Source: Mycolicibacterium sp. P9-22 (GTDB taxonomy: Bacteria > Actinomycetota > Actinomycetes > Mycobacteriales > Mycobacteriaceae). Taken from it: a DNA stretch of 64,000 bases. The stretch spans positions 992,001 through 1,056,000 of the forward strand of contig NZ_NPKP01000001.1 of assembly GCF_008329585.1 (NCBI RefSeq). Direction: 5' to 3'. The notes under the pieces were generated by a model that was given only the letters and a program-made list of their open reading frames with translations, was not told the origin of the DNA and did no database searches. The position numbers and the translations under genes are program-made. Shown piece by piece: positions 34,206-44,695 of the stretch. Numbering within the stretch: the first letter of the stretch is position 1; every line of letters begins with the position of its first letter.

Positions 34206-35281
34206 AGCAGGTCCTTTTCGCGGTCGCCATCGCGCTGGCGGTATCGATCATCCTGACGCCGGTGTTGATCCGGCTGTTCACCAAGCAGGGGTTCGGCCAG
34301 GAGATCCGTGCCGACGGTCCGCCCAGTCACCAGAAGAAACGCGGCACGCCGTCGATGGGCGGGGTCGCCATCATCGCCGGAATCTGGGCCGGTTACCTGG
34401 GCACCCACCTGGTGGGCCTGGCGTTCGACGGCGAAGGGCCGTCCGCGTCCGGGGTGCTGGTCCTGGGCCTGGCCACGGCGCTGGCCATCGTCGGCTTCAT
34501 CGACGACTCGATCAAGATCCGCCGGTCGCGCAACCTGGGCCTGAACAAGACCGCCAAGACCGTCGGGCAGCTGACGGCCGCGGTGCTGTTCGGCGTGCTG
34601 GTGCTGCAGTTCAGCAATGCCGAGGGGCTGACGCCGGGCAGTGCCCAATTGTCCTATGTGCGTGAGATCGCCACCGTGACGCTGGCCCCGCTGGTGTTCG
34701 TGGTGTTCGTGGTGGTGCTGGTGAGCGCCTGGTCCAATGCGGTCAATCTCACCGACGGACTCGACGGGCTGGCCGCGGGCGCCATGGCGATGGTCAGCGC
34801 CGCGTATGTGCTCATCACCTTCTGGCAGTACCGCAACGCATGTGCGACCAGTCCCGGACTCGGCTGCTACAACGTGCGTGACCCGCTGGATCTCGCGCTG
34901 GTGGCGGCCGCGACCGCGGGTGCCTGCATCGGTTTCCTGTGGTGGAACGCGGCCCCGGCCAAGATCTTCATGGGAGACACCGGATCGCTGGCCCTGGGCG
35001 GCGTCATCGCCGGCCTGTCGGTCACCAGCCGCACCGAGATCCTGGCCGTGGTGCTGGGTGCGCTCTTCGTCGCCGAGGTGACCTCGGTGGTGGTGCAGAT
35101 CCTGGCGTTCCGGACGACCGGGCGCCGGGTGTTCCGGATGGCGCCGTTCCACCACCACTTCGAGTTGGTGGGGTGGGCCGAGACCACGGTCATCATCCGG
35201 TTCTGGCTGCTCACCGCGATTGCGTGCGGTCTGGGTGTGGCGCTGTTCTACGGCGAATGGCTCAGTATCGTCGGCGCTTAG
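34202..35281 (+). CDS. mraY: Phospho-MurNAc-pentapeptide translocase MraY (MurX)
   Basis: Membrane enzyme (359 aa, about 10 helices) making lipid I from UDP-MurNAc-pentapeptide and decaprenyl phosphate. Signatures are [19 protein letters not shown] (catalytic Asp-Asp), [27 protein letters not shown] and the HHHFE loop near the C-terminus. GTG start overlapping the murF stop as GTGA. Unlike every upstream junction in this part of the operon, its stop is followed by a 216-base non-coding spacer instead of murD. Confidence 0.97.
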   Translation: MKQVLFAVAIALAVSIILTPVLIRLFTKQGFGQEIRADGPPSHQKKRGTPSMGGVAIIAGIWAGYLGTHLVGLAFDGEGPSASGVLVLGLATALAIVGFIDDSIKIRRSRNLGLNKTAKTVGQLTAAVLFGVLVLQFSNAEGLTPGSAQLSYVREIATVTLAPLVFVVFVVVLVSAWSNAVNLTDGLDGLAAGAMAMVSAAYVLITFWQYRNACATSPGLGCYNVRDPLDLALVAAATAGACIGFLWWNAAPAKIFMGDTGSLALGGVIAGLSVTSRTEILAVVLGALFVAEVTSVVVQILAFRTTGRRVFRMAPFHHHFELVGWAETTVIIRFWLLTAIACGLGVALFYGEWLSIVGA

Positions 35282-35497
35282 GCGCCGCGGGATTTCGCCG
35301 GGACACGCGAGGCCGCTGCTTTTGCCACCGTCACGGCGACCATTTTTCGTTTCTGGGATTAGCTGACCGCCTTCGATCGGACCGTTACCGCGACACGCCC
35401 CAGATATCCGCGCCCTCCGGCGCGGGACGGGGGAGGATTCTGGGGTGCAGGGGACTAGTGGGGCTGGCGTTACGCCTGTGACTCTTGTGAGTGGCGG
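35282..35497 (+). other. Non-coding spacer where murD is normally found
   Basis: The 216 bases between the mraY stop and the ftsW GTG contain no frame resembling MurD: no GTNGKT ATP loop, no Mur ligase motifs. The last frame before ftsW reads a short non-conserved peptide. Part of it (about 35321-35380) is clearly lower in GC than the flanking genes. A CGGCGC/GCGCCG hairpin (35272-35287) spans the mraY stop. No confident promoter for ftsW was found. See findings. Confidence 0.9.
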
Positions 35498-37084
35498 GTG
35501 AACAAATTTCTGACCGCGGCGCGGTCGCGATTACGCCGTCCCGGCAAGTCCGGCACCGACGAGGCCGCCCCCCAGAAGCCCGCCACCGTGGCCACCGCCG
35601 AACAGCCACGCACCCGGTTCGGTGTCTGGCTGAGCCGGCCGATGACGTCGTTTCACCTGATCATCGCGGTGGCGTCCATCCTGGTGACACTCGGGCTGAT
35701 CATGGTGCTGTCCGCGTCGGGGGTCTATTCGTACGACTCCGGCGGCTCCCCGTGGACGGTGTTCCTCAAGCAGGTGGTGTGGACCCTCGTGGGCCTGGTG
35801 GCCTTCTATATCGCGTTGCGGATGCCGATCAGGATCATGCGCAAGCTGGCGTTCCCCGCCTTCGCGTTCACCATCGTCCTGCTGGTGCTCGTGCTGGTGC
35901 CGGGAATCGGCAAGGTCGCCAACGGTTCACGCGGCTGGTTCGTGTTCGGCGGGTTCTCCATGCAGCCTTCGGAGCTGGCCAAGATGGCCTTCGCCATCTG
36001 GGGTGCACATCTGCTGGCGGCCCGCCGGATGGAGCAGGCGACGCTGCGCCAGATGCTGGTGCCCCTGTTGCCCGCCGCGGCGCTGGCGCTGACGCTGATC
36101 TTCATGCAGCCCGACCTCGGGCAGTCGGTGTCGCTGAGCATCATCCTGCTCGGCCTGCTCTGGTATGCGGGTCTGCCACTCAAGTTGTTCGTGAGTGCCG
36201 TGTCGGGCGCCGTGATCGCCGCCGGCATCCTCGCGGTGTCCGCCGGTTACCGCTCCGCCCGCGTGCAGTCCTGGCTCAATCCGATGGCGGACGCCCAAGG
36301 CTCGGGATACCAGGCCCGGCAGGCCCGCTATGCGCTGGCCAACGGCGGATTGTTCGGCGACGGACTGGGCCAGGGCACCGCCAAATACAACTACCTGCCC
36401 AATGCGCACAACGACTTCATCTTCGCCATCATCGGCGAGGAACTCGGCTATATCGGCGCCGCCGGGGTGCTGTGCCTGTTCGGCTTGTTCGCCTACACCG
36501 GTATGCGGATCGCCCGCCGCTCGGCCGACCCGTTCCTGCGCCTGCTCACCGCCACGGTGACGCTGTGGGTCATCGGTCAGGCGTTCATCAACGTCGGGTA
36601 CGTGGTGGGCCTGTTGCCGGTGACGGGACTGCAGCTGCCCCTCATCTCCGCCGGCGGAACATCCACGGCGACAACGATGCTGATTCTCGGCGTGATCACC
36701 AACGCGGCCAGACACGAACCCGAGGCGGTGGCCGCGCTGCGGGCCGGCCGCGATGACCGGGTCAACCGGTTGCTGCGGCTGCCGCCGCCGGTGCCGTATG
36801 TGCCCAGCCGCCTGGAAGTGGCCCGCGACCGGCTGCGCACCAAAGACGGCAAGACCCCTGGGAAGGCCGTCAAGAAGGCACCGCCGAAATCCGCCAGGAA
36901 GGGCCGGCCGGCGAGCACGGCGAAGCAACCCCGCAAGGCCGCGGTGGCCGACGCACGCCGAACTGCCCAACCGGGCGAACGGGCGGAACGGCGCGCAGGG
37001 CATCATGGAGACGGCCGAAACGGCCGCCAGGGGCGTGGCCAACAGGGACGTGCCCGGTCATTGGAAGGTCAGCGTTACGGGTGA
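35498..37084 (+). CDS. ftsW: Septal peptidoglycan glycosyltransferase FtsW
   Basis: SEDS-family glycan polymerase (528 aa, 10 helices) partnering PbpB at the septum. A cytoplasmic N-terminus (about 1-48) precedes [20 protein letters not shown]. Conserved features include the SEDS segment [26 protein letters not shown], the catalytic-Asp loop around [33 protein letters not shown] and [11 protein letters not shown] long basic C-terminal tail (about 430-528) is rich in Lys, Arg and Pro and ends in LEGQRYG. GTG start with only a weak ribosome-binding site. GTGA overlap with murG. Confidence 0.96.
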   Translation: MNKFLTAARSRLRRPGKSGTDEAAPQKPATVATAEQPRTRFGVWLSRPMTSFHLIIAVASILVTLGLIMVLSASGVYSYDSGGSPWTVFLKQVVWTLVGLVAFYIALRMPIRIMRKLAFPAFAFTIVLLVLVLVPGIGKVANGSRGWFVFGGFSMQPSELAKMAFAIWGAHLLAARRMEQATLRQMLVPLLPAAALALTLIFMQPDLGQSVSLSIILLGLLWYAGLPLKLFVSAVSGAVIAAGILAVSAGYRSARVQSWLNPMADAQGSGYQARQARYALANGGLFGDGLGQGTAKYNYLPNAHNDFIFAIIGEELGYIGAAGVLCLFGLFAYTGMRIARRSADPFLRLLTATVTLWVIGQAFINVGYVVGLLPVTGLQLPLISAGGTSTATTMLILGVITNAARHEPEAVAALRAGRDDRVNRLLRLPPPVPYVPSRLEVARDRLRTKDGKTPGKAVKKAPPKSARKGRPASTAKQPRKAAVADARRTAQPGERAERRAGHHGDGRNGRQGRGQQGRARSLEGQRYG

Positions 37085-38205
37085 GCACGATATCGGTCGT
37101 TCTGGCGGGGGGCGGCACGGCGGGACACGTCGAACCCGCGATGGCCGTGGCCGATGCGTTGACCGAGTTGGACCCACAGGTACGGATCACGGCGCTGGGC
37201 ACCGCGCGCGGGCTGGAAACCCGCCTGGTCCCCGAGCGCGGCTACGACCTGCAGCTCATCACCCCGGTGCCGCTGCCGCGTAAGCCTTCGGCCGATCTGC
37301 TGCGGTTGCCGCTGCGGGTACGCACCGCGGTCCGGCAGACCAGAGCGGTATTCGACTCGGTGGATGTCGATGTCGTCATCGGGTTCGGTGGGTACGTCTC
37401 GGTGCCCGCCTATCTGGCCGCCCGGGCAGGCCTGCGCCGGTCGCGGGTGCCGGTGGTGATCCATGAGGCCAACGCCAGCGCCGGTTGGGCCAACCGCCTG
37501 GGCGCGCGATCCGCGCAGCGGGTGCTGGCCGCCACACCCGATCCGGGCCTGGGTGCCGTCGAGGTGGTCGGGGTGCCCGTGCGCGCCAGCATCACCTCCC
37601 TGGACCGCGCCGCGCTGCGCGCGCAGGCGCGGGCCGCGTTCGGATTCGCCGAGGATGCCCGCGTGCTGCTGGTGTTCGGCGGATCCCAGGGCGCGCAATC
37701 GATCAACCGCGCGGTCTCCGGTGCAGCGGGAGCCCTTGCCGCCAAAGGTATTTCGGTGTTGCACGCGCACGGCCCGAAGAACACCCTTGACCTGCCCGAA
37801 CCCGCGGGGCCGCCCTATGTCGCGGTGCCCTACCTGGACCGGATGGACCTGGCCTACGCCGCCGCCGATCTGGCCATCTGTCGATCGGGTGCGATGACGG
37901 TGGCCGAGGTCAGCGCCATCGGGCTGCCCGCCGTCTACGTGCCGCTGCCCATCGGCAACGGCGAACAACGCCTCAATGCGCTGCCGGTGGTCGACGCCGG
38001 CGGTGGACTGCTGATCGATGACGCCGACCTCTCACCGTCCCTGATCGCCGACACGGTGGCCTCGGTGCTGGCCGACCCGGATCGCCTGCGGCAGATGACG
38101 GCGGCCGCCGCGCTGGCCGGGCACCGCGACGCCGCCCGCCGGGTGGCCGAGGTGGCGCTCGAGGTGGCGCGGCAGTACCGCACGGACCGAAAGTCAGTGC
38201 GGTGA
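37081..38205 (+). CDS. murG: Lipid II synthase MurG
   Basis: Peripheral membrane GT28 glycosyltransferase (374 aa) adding GlcNAc to lipid I. N-terminal [18 protein letters not shown] binds the acceptor side; [15 protein letters not shown] and [16 protein letters not shown] follow; [11 protein letters not shown] marks the linker to the UDP-binding domain, which ends in [24 protein letters not shown] and [12 protein letters not shown] start overlapping the ftsW stop and a 4-base overlap with murC. Confidence 0.97.
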   Translation: MSTISVVLAGGGTAGHVEPAMAVADALTELDPQVRITALGTARGLETRLVPERGYDLQLITPVPLPRKPSADLLRLPLRVRTAVRQTRAVFDSVDVDVVIGFGGYVSVPAYLAARAGLRRSRVPVVIHEANASAGWANRLGARSAQRVLAATPDPGLGAVEVVGVPVRASITSLDRAALRAQARAAFGFAEDARVLLVFGGSQGAQSINRAVSGAAGALAAKGISVLHAHGPKNTLDLPEPAGPPYVAVPYLDRMDLAYAAADLAICRSGAMTVAEVSAIGLPAVYVPLPIGNGEQRLNALPVVDAGGGLLIDDADLSPSLIADTVASVLADPDRLRQMTAAAALAGHRDAARRVAEVALEVARQYRTDRKSVR

Positions 38206-39629
38206 AAGGGTTACCGCCCGAGCTGCACCGCGTGCACATGGTGGGCATCGGCGGCGCCGGAATGTCCGGCATCGCCCGCATCCTGCTCGATCGCGGTGGC
38301 CAGGTCTCGGGCTCGGACGCCAAGGAGTCACGCGGCGTCGCGGCGCTGCGCGCCCGCGGCGCCCAGATCCGGATCGGCCACGACGGATCGGCGCTGGACA
38401 TGCTCGACGGTGGCCCGACTGCCGTGGTGACCACCCACGCGGCGATCCCGAAGACCAATCCCGAACTCGTCGAGGCGCGCCGCCGGGGAATCCCGGTCAT
38501 CTTGCGCCCGGTGGTGCTGGCCAAGCTGATGGCCGGTGACACCACGCTGATGGTGACCGGGACCGCCGGTAAGACGACCACGACCTCGATGCTGATCGTG
38601 GCGTTGCAGCACAGCGGATTCGACCCGTCGTTCGCTGTCGGCGGGGATCTCGGCGCGGCCGGCACCAATGCACATCACGGCAGCGGCGCCTATTTCGTCG
38701 CCGAGGCCGACGAGAGCGACGGATCGCTGGTGCAGTACCAGCCCGATATCGCCGTGGTGACCAATATCGAGGCCGACCATCTCGATTTCTTCGGCACCGA
38801 GCAGGCCTATGTCGACGTGTTCGATGCCTTCATCGAGCGCCTGACACCCGGCGGTGCGCTGGTCGTCTGCGTGGACGATCCGGGCGCCGCCGCGCTCGCC
38901 GGACGCACCGCGGCCCTCGGTATCCGGGTGCTGCGTTACGGCAGTACCGGCGATGACCTGGCCGGGGCTCTGCTGGATTGGGAGCAACACGGCACCAGCG
39001 CGGTGGCGACGGTGCAGTTGGCGGGGGAGAGCAGGCCGCGGACCATGCGGTTGTCGGTGCCCGGCCGGCACATGGCACTCAATGCGCTGGCCGCACTGCT
39101 GGCGGCGGTGCAGGCCGGCGCCGACCCCGACGTGGTGCTCGACGCGCTGGCCGAGTTCGAGGGTGTGCGCCGCCGGTTCGAACTGGTGGGGGTGGCGGCC
39201 GGGGTCAAGGTGTTCGACGACTACGCCCATCACCCGACGAAGGTGTCGGCCGCGCTGTCCGCGGTGCGCGCGCTGGCCGCCGAATCACAGGGCCGCGCCA
39301 TCGTCGTCTTCCAGCCGCATCTGTATTCGCGCACACAAACTTTCGCACGCGAGTTCGGTGCCGCGCTGAGCGCGGCCGACGAGGTGTTCGTGCTGGATGT
39401 CTTCGCCGCCCGCGAGCAGCCGATCGCCGGGATCAGCGGGCGCAGCATCGCCGAGCATGTGACGGTGCCGGTGCACTATGTACCGGATTTCTCGGCGGTC
39501 GCCGAGAAGGTGGCGGCGGCCGCCGGACCGGGTGACGTGGTGGTGACGATGGGCGCCGGCGATGTCACCCTGCTGGGCCGCGAGATCCTGGACGCCGTGC
39601 GTGCGCGTGCCGGCCGGGCGGCGCGGTAG
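38202..39629 (+). CDS. murC: UDP-N-acetylmuramate--L-alanine ligase MurC
   Basis: First Mur ligase (475 aa), adding L-Ala to UDP-MurNAc. The Rossmann-like opening is [18 protein letters not shown], the ATP loop [12 protein letters not shown], then [22 protein letters not shown] and [10 protein letters not shown] in the C-terminal domain. It is a single-domain-set protein of normal length, so it does not carry MurD activity by fusion. GTG start with GTGA overlap with murG; ftsQ begins immediately after its stop. Confidence 0.97.
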   Translation: MKGLPPELHRVHMVGIGGAGMSGIARILLDRGGQVSGSDAKESRGVAALRARGAQIRIGHDGSALDMLDGGPTAVVTTHAAIPKTNPELVEARRRGIPVILRPVVLAKLMAGDTTLMVTGTAGKTTTTSMLIVALQHSGFDPSFAVGGDLGAAGTNAHHGSGAYFVAEADESDGSLVQYQPDIAVVTNIEADHLDFFGTEQAYVDVFDAFIERLTPGGALVVCVDDPGAAALAGRTAALGIRVLRYGSTGDDLAGALLDWEQHGTSAVATVQLAGESRPRTMRLSVPGRHMALNALAALLAAVQAGADPDVVLDALAEFEGVRRRFELVGVAAGVKVFDDYAHHPTKVSAALSAVRALAAESQGRAIVVFQPHLYSRTQTFAREFGAALSAADEVFVLDVFAAREQPIAGISGRSIAEHVTVPVHYVPDFSAVAEKVAAAAGPGDVVVTMGAGDVTLLGREILDAVRARAGRAAR

Positions 39630-40589
39630 ATGACCGGCCCGGCCGACGGGCGGGACGAGCCCGAAATCACCGCGGCTGCCGCAGAAGATGCCGGGGACAC
39701 CCAGCCCGCGGAAGACCCCGGGTCCGCGCAAGGCCCCGGGTCGCCCGAAGCCGACGGCGCACCCGAAGCGGATTTCGAGGGGCCGCGCCGCCGCGCCCGG
39801 CGGGAACGCGAGGAACGCCGCGCCGCGCAGGCACGCGCCATGGCCATCGAGCAGAACCGCCGCGAAGCCAAGCGCCGTGCCCTCGGCCGCGCCGAGGAAC
39901 AGCCGGCGCCGAACAGTCGCGGGGTGATCCGCGGCCTGAAGGTGCTGATGTGGTCGGCGCTGATCGCGGTGCTCGCCGTCGGTGCGGGCCTGCTGCTGTA
40001 TTTCACGCCCATCATGGCGGCCCGCGCGACGGTGGTCACCGGTTTGACCGCCATCACCGAGGACGAGATCCGGCAGGCCGCGGCCGTGCCACCGGGCACG
40101 CCGCTGCTGCAGATCGACACCGACACGGTGGCCGAGCGGGTGGCCTCCATCCGCCGGGTGGCCAGCGCCCGCGTGCAGCGCGAGTACCCGTCGACGCTGC
40201 GCATCACCGTCGAGGAGCGTATTCCTTTGGTGGTCAAGGACTATCCGGACGGTCCGCACCTGTTCGACAAGGACGGCGTCGATTTCGTGACCGGCCCGCC
40301 GCCGCCCGGCCTGCCCTATATCGACACCGAGACACCGGGGCCCAAGGATCCGGCAACCGAGGCGGCGCTCGAGGTGCTCACCTCGTTGCCGCCTGAGGTG
40401 GCAGGCCAGGTCAGCCGGATCGAGGCGCCCTCGGTGGCGGCCATCACACTGATCCTGTTCGACGGCCGGAAAGTGGTGTGGGGCACCACCGACCGCACCC
40501 AGGAGAAGGCACTCAAGCTGGCCGCGCTGCTCACCCAACCCGGTCAGACCTACGACGTCTCCAGCCCGGATCTGCCGACGGTCAAGTAG
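39630..40589 (+). CDS. ftsQ: Cell division protein FtsQ
   Basis: Bitopic divisome protein (319 aa) recruiting FtsL/DivIC partners. The cytoplasmic part is long, acidic then basic (about 1-105); one helix VLMWSALIAVLAVGAGLLLY (about 107-126); then the POTRA domain starting RATVVTGLTAITEDEIRQAA and the FtsQ domain with LRITVEERIPLVV. ATG directly abuts the murC stop. After it comes a 180-base gap with a hairpin and the ftsZ control region. Confidence 0.95.
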   Translation: MTGPADGRDEPEITAAAAEDAGDTQPAEDPGSAQGPGSPEADGAPEADFEGPRRRARREREERRAAQARAMAIEQNRREAKRRALGRAEEQPAPNSRGVIRGLKVLMWSALIAVLAVGAGLLLYFTPIMAARATVVTGLTAITEDEIRQAAAVPPGTPLLQIDTDTVAERVASIRRVASARVQREYPSTLRITVEERIPLVVKDYPDGPHLFDKDGVDFVTGPPPPGLPYIDTETPGPKDPATEAALEVLTSLPPEVAGQVSRIEAPSVAAITLILFDGRKVVWGTTDRTQEKALKLAALLTQPGQTYDVSSPDLPTVK

Positions 40590-40616
40590 GACACGGCCCG
40601 CGGACCGAGAAATTGT

Positions 40617-40633
40617 CGCGCCGTGTCGGCGCG
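40617..40633 (+). terminator. GC-rich hairpin between ftsQ and ftsZ
   Basis: CGCGCCG (40617-40623), TGT loop, CGGCGCG (40627-40633): a perfect 7-base stem 28 bases after the ftsQ stop. No T-tract follows. It could reduce read-through into ftsZ, which appears to have its own promoter region (a TTGACA at 40687-40692 and a tandem GGTTGA at 40708-40719, but no -10 at ideal spacing). Confidence 0.4.
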
Positions 40634-40769
40634 CCTGCGGGGTTCCCGCGCCGGGTCGCCCTACCGTTCTGTTTGCGCGGAACTACTTGACATAACTCTA
40701 AGCCTATGGTTGAGGTTGAGGGTTTCGCACACCGACATCGACATTCAGGGCAGGAAAGGGCGACCCGCG

Positions 40770-41921
40770 ATGACCCCCCCGCATAACTACCTAGCCGTTA
40801 TCAAGGTGGTCGGCATCGGCGGCGGCGGCGTGAACGCCGTCAACCGGATGATCGAGCACGGACTCAAAGGCGTCGAGTTCATCGCCATCAACACCGACGC
40901 ACAGGCGTTGTTGATGAGTGATGCCGACGTCAAGCTCGACGTCGGTCGCGACTCGACCCGTGGCCTGGGCGCCGGCGCCGACCCCGAGGTCGGCCGCAAG
41001 GCCGCCGAGGACGCCAAGGACGATATCGAGGAGCTGCTGCGCGGCGCCGACATGGTGTTCGTGACCGCCGGTGAGGGCGGCGGCACCGGCACCGGTGGTG
41101 CGCCCGTGGTCGCCACCATCGCCCGCAAGCTGGGTGCGCTCACCGTCGGTGTGGTGACCCGGCCGTTCTCCTTCGAGGGCAAGCGCCGCTCCAACCAGGC
41201 CGAGAACGGCATCACCTCGCTGCGCGAGAGCTGCGACACCCTGATCGTCATCCCCAACGACCGGCTGCTGCAGATGGGCGATGCCGCCGTCTCGCTGATG
41301 GACGCGTTCCGCAGCGCCGACGAGGTACTGCTCAACGGCGTCCAGGGCATCACCGACCTGATCACCACGCCCGGCCTGATCAACGTCGACTTCGCCGACG
41401 TCAAGGGCGTGATGAGCGGCGCGGGGACCGCCCTGATGGGTATCGGCTCGGCCCGCGGTGACGGACGTGCGCTCAAGGCCGCCGAGATCGCCATCAACTC
41501 CCCGCTGCTGGAGGCCTCGATGGAGGGCGCGCAGGGCGTGCTGCTGTCGGTCGCCGGTGGCAGTGACCTCGGCCTGTTCGAGATCAACGAGGCCGCCTCG
41601 CTGGTGCAGGAGGCCGCACATGCCGAGGCCAACATCATCTTCGGCACCGTGATCGACGACTCCCTGGGCGACGAGGTCCGGGTCACGGTGATCGCGGCCG
41701 GCTTCGACACCTCGGGGCCGAGCCGCAAACCCGTTGTCGGTGAAGGTGCCTCGGGCGTCGCCTCCGGCACCGCGGGCAAGGTGCGCTCCAGCGTGTTCGA
41801 GCCCGCCGACGCCATGTCCGTCCCGGCGCACACCAACGGCGCGACGGTGAAGATCGGCGGTCCGGACGACGGGGGCATCTCCGACGACGACGTCGACGTG
41901 CCGCCGTTCATGCGCCACTGA
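40770..41921 (+). CDS. ftsZ: Cell division GTPase FtsZ
   Basis: Tubulin homologue (383 aa) forming the Z-ring. N-terminal [15 protein letters not shown], the tubulin signature GGGTGTG (103-109), T7 loop residues in [15 protein letters not shown] that complete the GTPase site, then a variable linker and the C-terminal peptide [10 protein letters not shown], which binds SepF and FtsW. The ATG at 40770 with AGGAAAGGG upstream is preferred to longer in-frame starts reaching into the control region. Confidence 0.98.
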   Translation: MTPPHNYLAVIKVVGIGGGGVNAVNRMIEHGLKGVEFIAINTDAQALLMSDADVKLDVGRDSTRGLGAGADPEVGRKAAEDAKDDIEELLRGADMVFVTAGEGGGTGTGGAPVVATIARKLGALTVGVVTRPFSFEGKRRSNQAENGITSLRESCDTLIVIPNDRLLQMGDAAVSLMDAFRSADEVLLNGVQGITDLITTPGLINVDFADVKGVMSGAGTALMGIGSARGDGRALKAAEIAINSPLLEASMEGAQGVLLSVAGGSDLGLFEINEAASLVQEAAHAEANIIFGTVIDDSLGDEVRVTVIAAGFDTSGPSRKPVVGEGASGVASGTAGKVRSSVFEPADAMSVPAHTNGATVKIGGPDDGGISDDDVDVPPFMRH

Positions 41922-41927
41922 CCCGTC

Positions 41928-42635
41928 GTGCCCGTTCGGGTTCGGCGCGTGACCACCACCCGCGCGGGCGGAGTATCGGCACCGCCGTTCGACACATTCA
42001 ATCTGGGCGACCACGTCGGCGATGACCCTGCCGCGGTGGCGGCCAACCGGACACGGTTGGCGACCGCCGTCGGTCTATCCGAAGACGCGGTGGTGTGGAT
42101 GAATCAGGTGCATTCGGCCAATGTCGTGGTCGTCGACGGTCCGCGCGACGGCGCCGTCGACCAGACCGATGCGCTGGTGACCACCACCCGCGGCCTGGCG
42201 CTGGCCGTGGTGACCGCGGACTGTGTCCCGGTGCTGCTGGCCGACGCGCGGGCCGGGGTCATCGGCGCCGCCCACGCGGGCCGGGTGGGCGCCCAGATCG
42301 GGATCGTGCCCCGCACCGTGGAAGAGATGGTGAAGTCGGGCGCTTCCGTCGCCGATATCTCGGTGCTGCTCGGTCCCGCGGTGAGCGGGCGCAACTATGA
42401 GGTACCCGCCCAGATGGCCGTCGAGGTCGACGCCGTGCTGCCGGGCAGCCGCTGCCGCACGGCCAAGGGCACCCCCGGCCTGGACATCCGGGCCGGACTC
42501 GCCCGACAGCTCACCGATCTGGGCATCAAGTCCATCGATATCGATCGCCGCTGCACCGTCGAGGACACCGCGCTGTTCAGCCACCGGCGCGATGCTCCGA
42601 CCGGACGGCTGGCGTCATTGGTGTGGATGGAATGA
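41928..42635 (+). CDS. pgeF: YfiH/PgeF family multicopper-type (laccase-domain) enzyme
   Basis: A 235-aa protein of the DUF152 family. E. coli YfiH/PgeF edits peptidoglycan precursors wrongly built with L-Ser, and human FAMIN relatives act on purine nucleosides, so the precise reaction is open. The conserved metal-site residues are visible: the His in MNQVHSANVVVVDG, the Cys in TADCVPVLLAD and the His in GAAHAGRVG. GTG start six bases after ftsZ, and ATGA overlap with the next gene. Its place beside cell-wall genes fits the peptidoglycan-editing role. Confidence 0.92.
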   Translation: MPVRVRRVTTTRAGGVSAPPFDTFNLGDHVGDDPAAVAANRTRLATAVGLSEDAVVWMNQVHSANVVVVDGPRDGAVDQTDALVTTTRGLALAVVTADCVPVLLADARAGVIGAAHAGRVGAQIGIVPRTVEEMVKSGASVADISVLLGPAVSGRNYEVPAQMAVEVDAVLPGSRCRTAKGTPGLDIRAGLARQLTDLGIKSIDIDRRCTVEDTALFSHRRDAPTGRLASLVWME

Positions 42636-43372
42636 GCACGCACCGCGATGTCGAACTGGCCGGGGCGCTCGCCGCGGTGCGGACCCGGCTGGCACGCGCC
42701 GCCGAAGCCGCCGGCCGACCCGTGCGCGATATCGACCTGCTGCCGATCACCAAGTTCTTTCCCGCCTCCGATGTGGTCATCCTGCGCCGGCTGGGCTGTA
42801 CCGAATTCGGTGAATCGCGGGAACAGGAAGCCGCCCGGAAAGTCGCCGACGTGCGGGCCGCCTTCCCCGGCGACGAGATCCGCTGGCACATGGTCGGTCA
42901 CATCCAGCGCAACAAGGCGCGCGCGATCGCCCGCTGGGCCTATGCCGCACATTCGGTGGACAGTGCCCGGCTGATCGCCGCACTCGGGGGAGGCGCCGAG
43001 CAGGAGCTGGACGCCGGAGGACGCACCCGGCCACTGCGGGTCTACCTGCAGATCAGCCTCGACGGCGATCCCGACCGCGGCGGGGTGGATGTGAACAAGC
43101 CGGACCTGATCGACGAGCTATGTGCCGCAACACATGCCATCGACGCATTGGAGTTCGCCGGGTTGATGGGCATCCCACCGCTGAACTGGGATGCCGAGGA
43201 CGCGTTCGCGCGGTTGCAGGCCGAACACGACCGGGTGCAGCGATCCTTCGCCCATCCGCTGGGGCTTTCGGCGGGCATGTCGGGGGATATGGAGACGGCC
43301 GTGCGATACGGATCCACCTGTGTGCGTGTCGGAACCGCGTTGATGGGGCAACGTCCTCTAACGTCACCCTGA
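42632..43372 (+). CDS. YggS family PLP homeostasis protein
   Basis: Pyridoxal-phosphate-binding protein (246 aa, single TIM barrel) without known enzymatic activity, controlling vitamin B6 and amino-acid balance. The PLP lysine is in LLPITKFFPASD (about 35); WHMVGHIQRNKAR, SVDSARLI, LQISLDGDPDRGGV and GLSAGMSGDMETAVRYGSTCVRVG are family hallmarks. Start ATG 42632 overlaps the pgeF stop as ATGA; an in-frame ATG three codons earlier lacks that arrangement. Corresponds to Rv2148c. Confidence 0.94.
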   Translation: MSTHRDVELAGALAAVRTRLARAAEAAGRPVRDIDLLPITKFFPASDVVILRRLGCTEFGESREQEAARKVADVRAAFPGDEIRWHMVGHIQRNKARAIARWAYAAHSVDSARLIAALGGGAEQELDAGGRTRPLRVYLQISLDGDPDRGGVDVNKPDLIDELCAATHAIDALEFAGLMGIPPLNWDAEDAFARLQAEHDRVQRSFAHPLGLSAGMSGDMETAVRYGSTCVRVGTALMGQRPLTSP

Positions 43373-43436
43373 GTAGTCACTCCAGTCACATCTTCATCAC
43401 AGACAACACAGACACAAATCGTTAAAGGGGCAGGCG

Positions 43437-44081
43437 ATGAGCACTCTGCACAAGGTCAAGGCCTACTTCGGTATGGCACCGATGGACGATTACGACGATG
43501 AGTACTACGACGACGAACGCGGGCCGCGCACTTACCCGCGCCGCGCCGCCGAAGAGCGTTTCGAGGACGAGGGCTACGGCCGTGAGCCCCGGGCGTTCGA
43601 CGACCGGGTTCCGGCCCGTGAGTACGACGATGTCCCCGGCGCATACCGCGGTGGCTACGGCGACACCCCCCGCTTCGAGGGCCGGCTGCGCGCACCCCGC
43701 GAGTTCGACCGTCCGGCACCGCGTTTCGCGGGCGCCCCGACCCGTGGCGCGCTCGCGATGGAACCGCGCCGGATGGCCGAGCTGTTCGAGGCCGGCAGCC
43801 CGCTGGCCAAGATCACCACGCTGCGTCCCAAGGATTACAGCGAGGCGCGCACCATCGGTGAGCGTTTCCGCGACGGCACCCCGGTGATCATGGACCTGGT
43901 GTCGATGGACAACGCCGACGCCAAGCGACTCGTCGACTTCGCCGCGGGACTCGCGTTCGCGCTGCGCGGTTCCTTCGACAAGGTGGCGACCAAGGTCTTC
44001 CTGCTCTCCCCGGCCGATATCGATGTCAGCGCCGACGAGCGCCGCCGGATCGCCGAGGCGGGGTTCTACTCCTACCAGTAG
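43437..44081 (+). CDS. sepF: Cell division protein SepF
   Basis: FtsZ membrane tether (214 aa). It has a short N-terminal amphipathic segment ([14 protein letters not shown]), then a long Asp/Tyr/Arg-rich linker (about 17-110), and the SepF core [26 protein letters not shown] (about 145-170) that binds the FtsZ C-terminal peptide. In mycobacteria SepF is essential and replaces FtsA/ZipA. ATG with AAAGGGGCAGG upstream after a 64-base gap. Confidence 0.96.
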   Translation: MSTLHKVKAYFGMAPMDDYDDEYYDDERGPRTYPRRAAEERFEDEGYGREPRAFDDRVPAREYDDVPGAYRGGYGDTPRFEGRLRAPREFDRPAPRFAGAPTRGALAMEPRRMAELFEAGSPLAKITTLRPKDYSEARTIGERFRDGTPVIMDLVSMDNADAKRLVDFAAGLAFALRGSFDKVATKVFLLSPADIDVSADERRRIAEAGFYSYQ

Positions 44082-44230
44082 GAGCCTCCGCTCCACGGTG
44101 GCACTGCGGCGCCCAGCCCGTTTCGGTCCGCCAGGTAGGCTGACGTCCTGGGATCGCATGCTTGTCCCACCTGCTCAGAATGTCCCTTGTACCTGCCCGT
44201 CTGTGTATGCAGTAGTGAGGTCGGCTTCAG

Positions 44231-44533
44231 TTGTCGATGGTCTTTCAAATCCTGGGTTTTGTGCTGTTCGTCTTCTGGCTGCTGCTGATCGCCCGGGTCG
44301 TTGTCGAATTCATCCGGTCGTTCAGTCGTGACTGGCAGCCGAGGGGCGCCACCGTGGTGGTGCTGGAGCTCATCCTGTCCGTCACCGATCCGCCGGTGAA
44401 ACTTTTGCGCCGGATCATCCCGCAGCTCACCATCGGCGCAGTGCGATTCGATCTGTCGATCATGGTGTTGTTGCTGGTCGCGTTCATCGGTATGCAGCTG
44501 GCATTCGGTGCCGCTGCCAGCGCCACGATCTGA
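44231..44533 (+). CDS. YggT family membrane protein
   Basis: A 100-aa integral membrane protein with two helices (about 4-25 and 77-96) and a central segment SVTDPPVKLLRRIIPQ, the YggT signature. It lies between sepF and wag31 in most Gram-positives and is thought to assist division or osmotic balance; function is not firmly known. TTG 44231 is chosen because GAGG lies ten bases upstream; ATG 44237 is an alternative. The 149-base gap before it holds no gene. Confidence 0.92.
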   Translation: MSMVFQILGFVLFVFWLLLIARVVVEFIRSFSRDWQPRGATVVVLELILSVTDPPVKLLRRIIPQLTIGAVRFDLSIMVLLLVAFIGMQLAFGAAASATI

Positions 44534-44695
44534 TCGGACCGTCTCCCCGGGCCACGGCAACATTGAAATTCGCTCTTATTTATTAACCTCAAGTGCAACC
44601 GTAGAGTCTGCTGTGACAGGATGGACGCCAGTTACTTCTACTGACGCTCTACACTTTGAAACCGGTTGACGGTCCAGACTTCAAGGGGGCAGACA

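Noticed and set aside
35272..35287. CGGCGC/GCGCCG hairpin at the mraY stop as a terminator
   Set aside because: Only six base pairs with a four-base loop, no T-tract, and it includes the stop codon; more likely incidental.
31189..39629. MurD activity hidden as a fusion in MurC, MurE or MurF
   Set aside because: Each of these has one ATP loop, normal length and its own substrate motifs; no extra ligase domain is present.
40687..40719. Clear sigma-A promoter for ftsZ
   Set aside because: TTGACA is good, but the nearest -10-like TATGGT is only 12 bases away; no hexamer at 16-19 bases qualifies.
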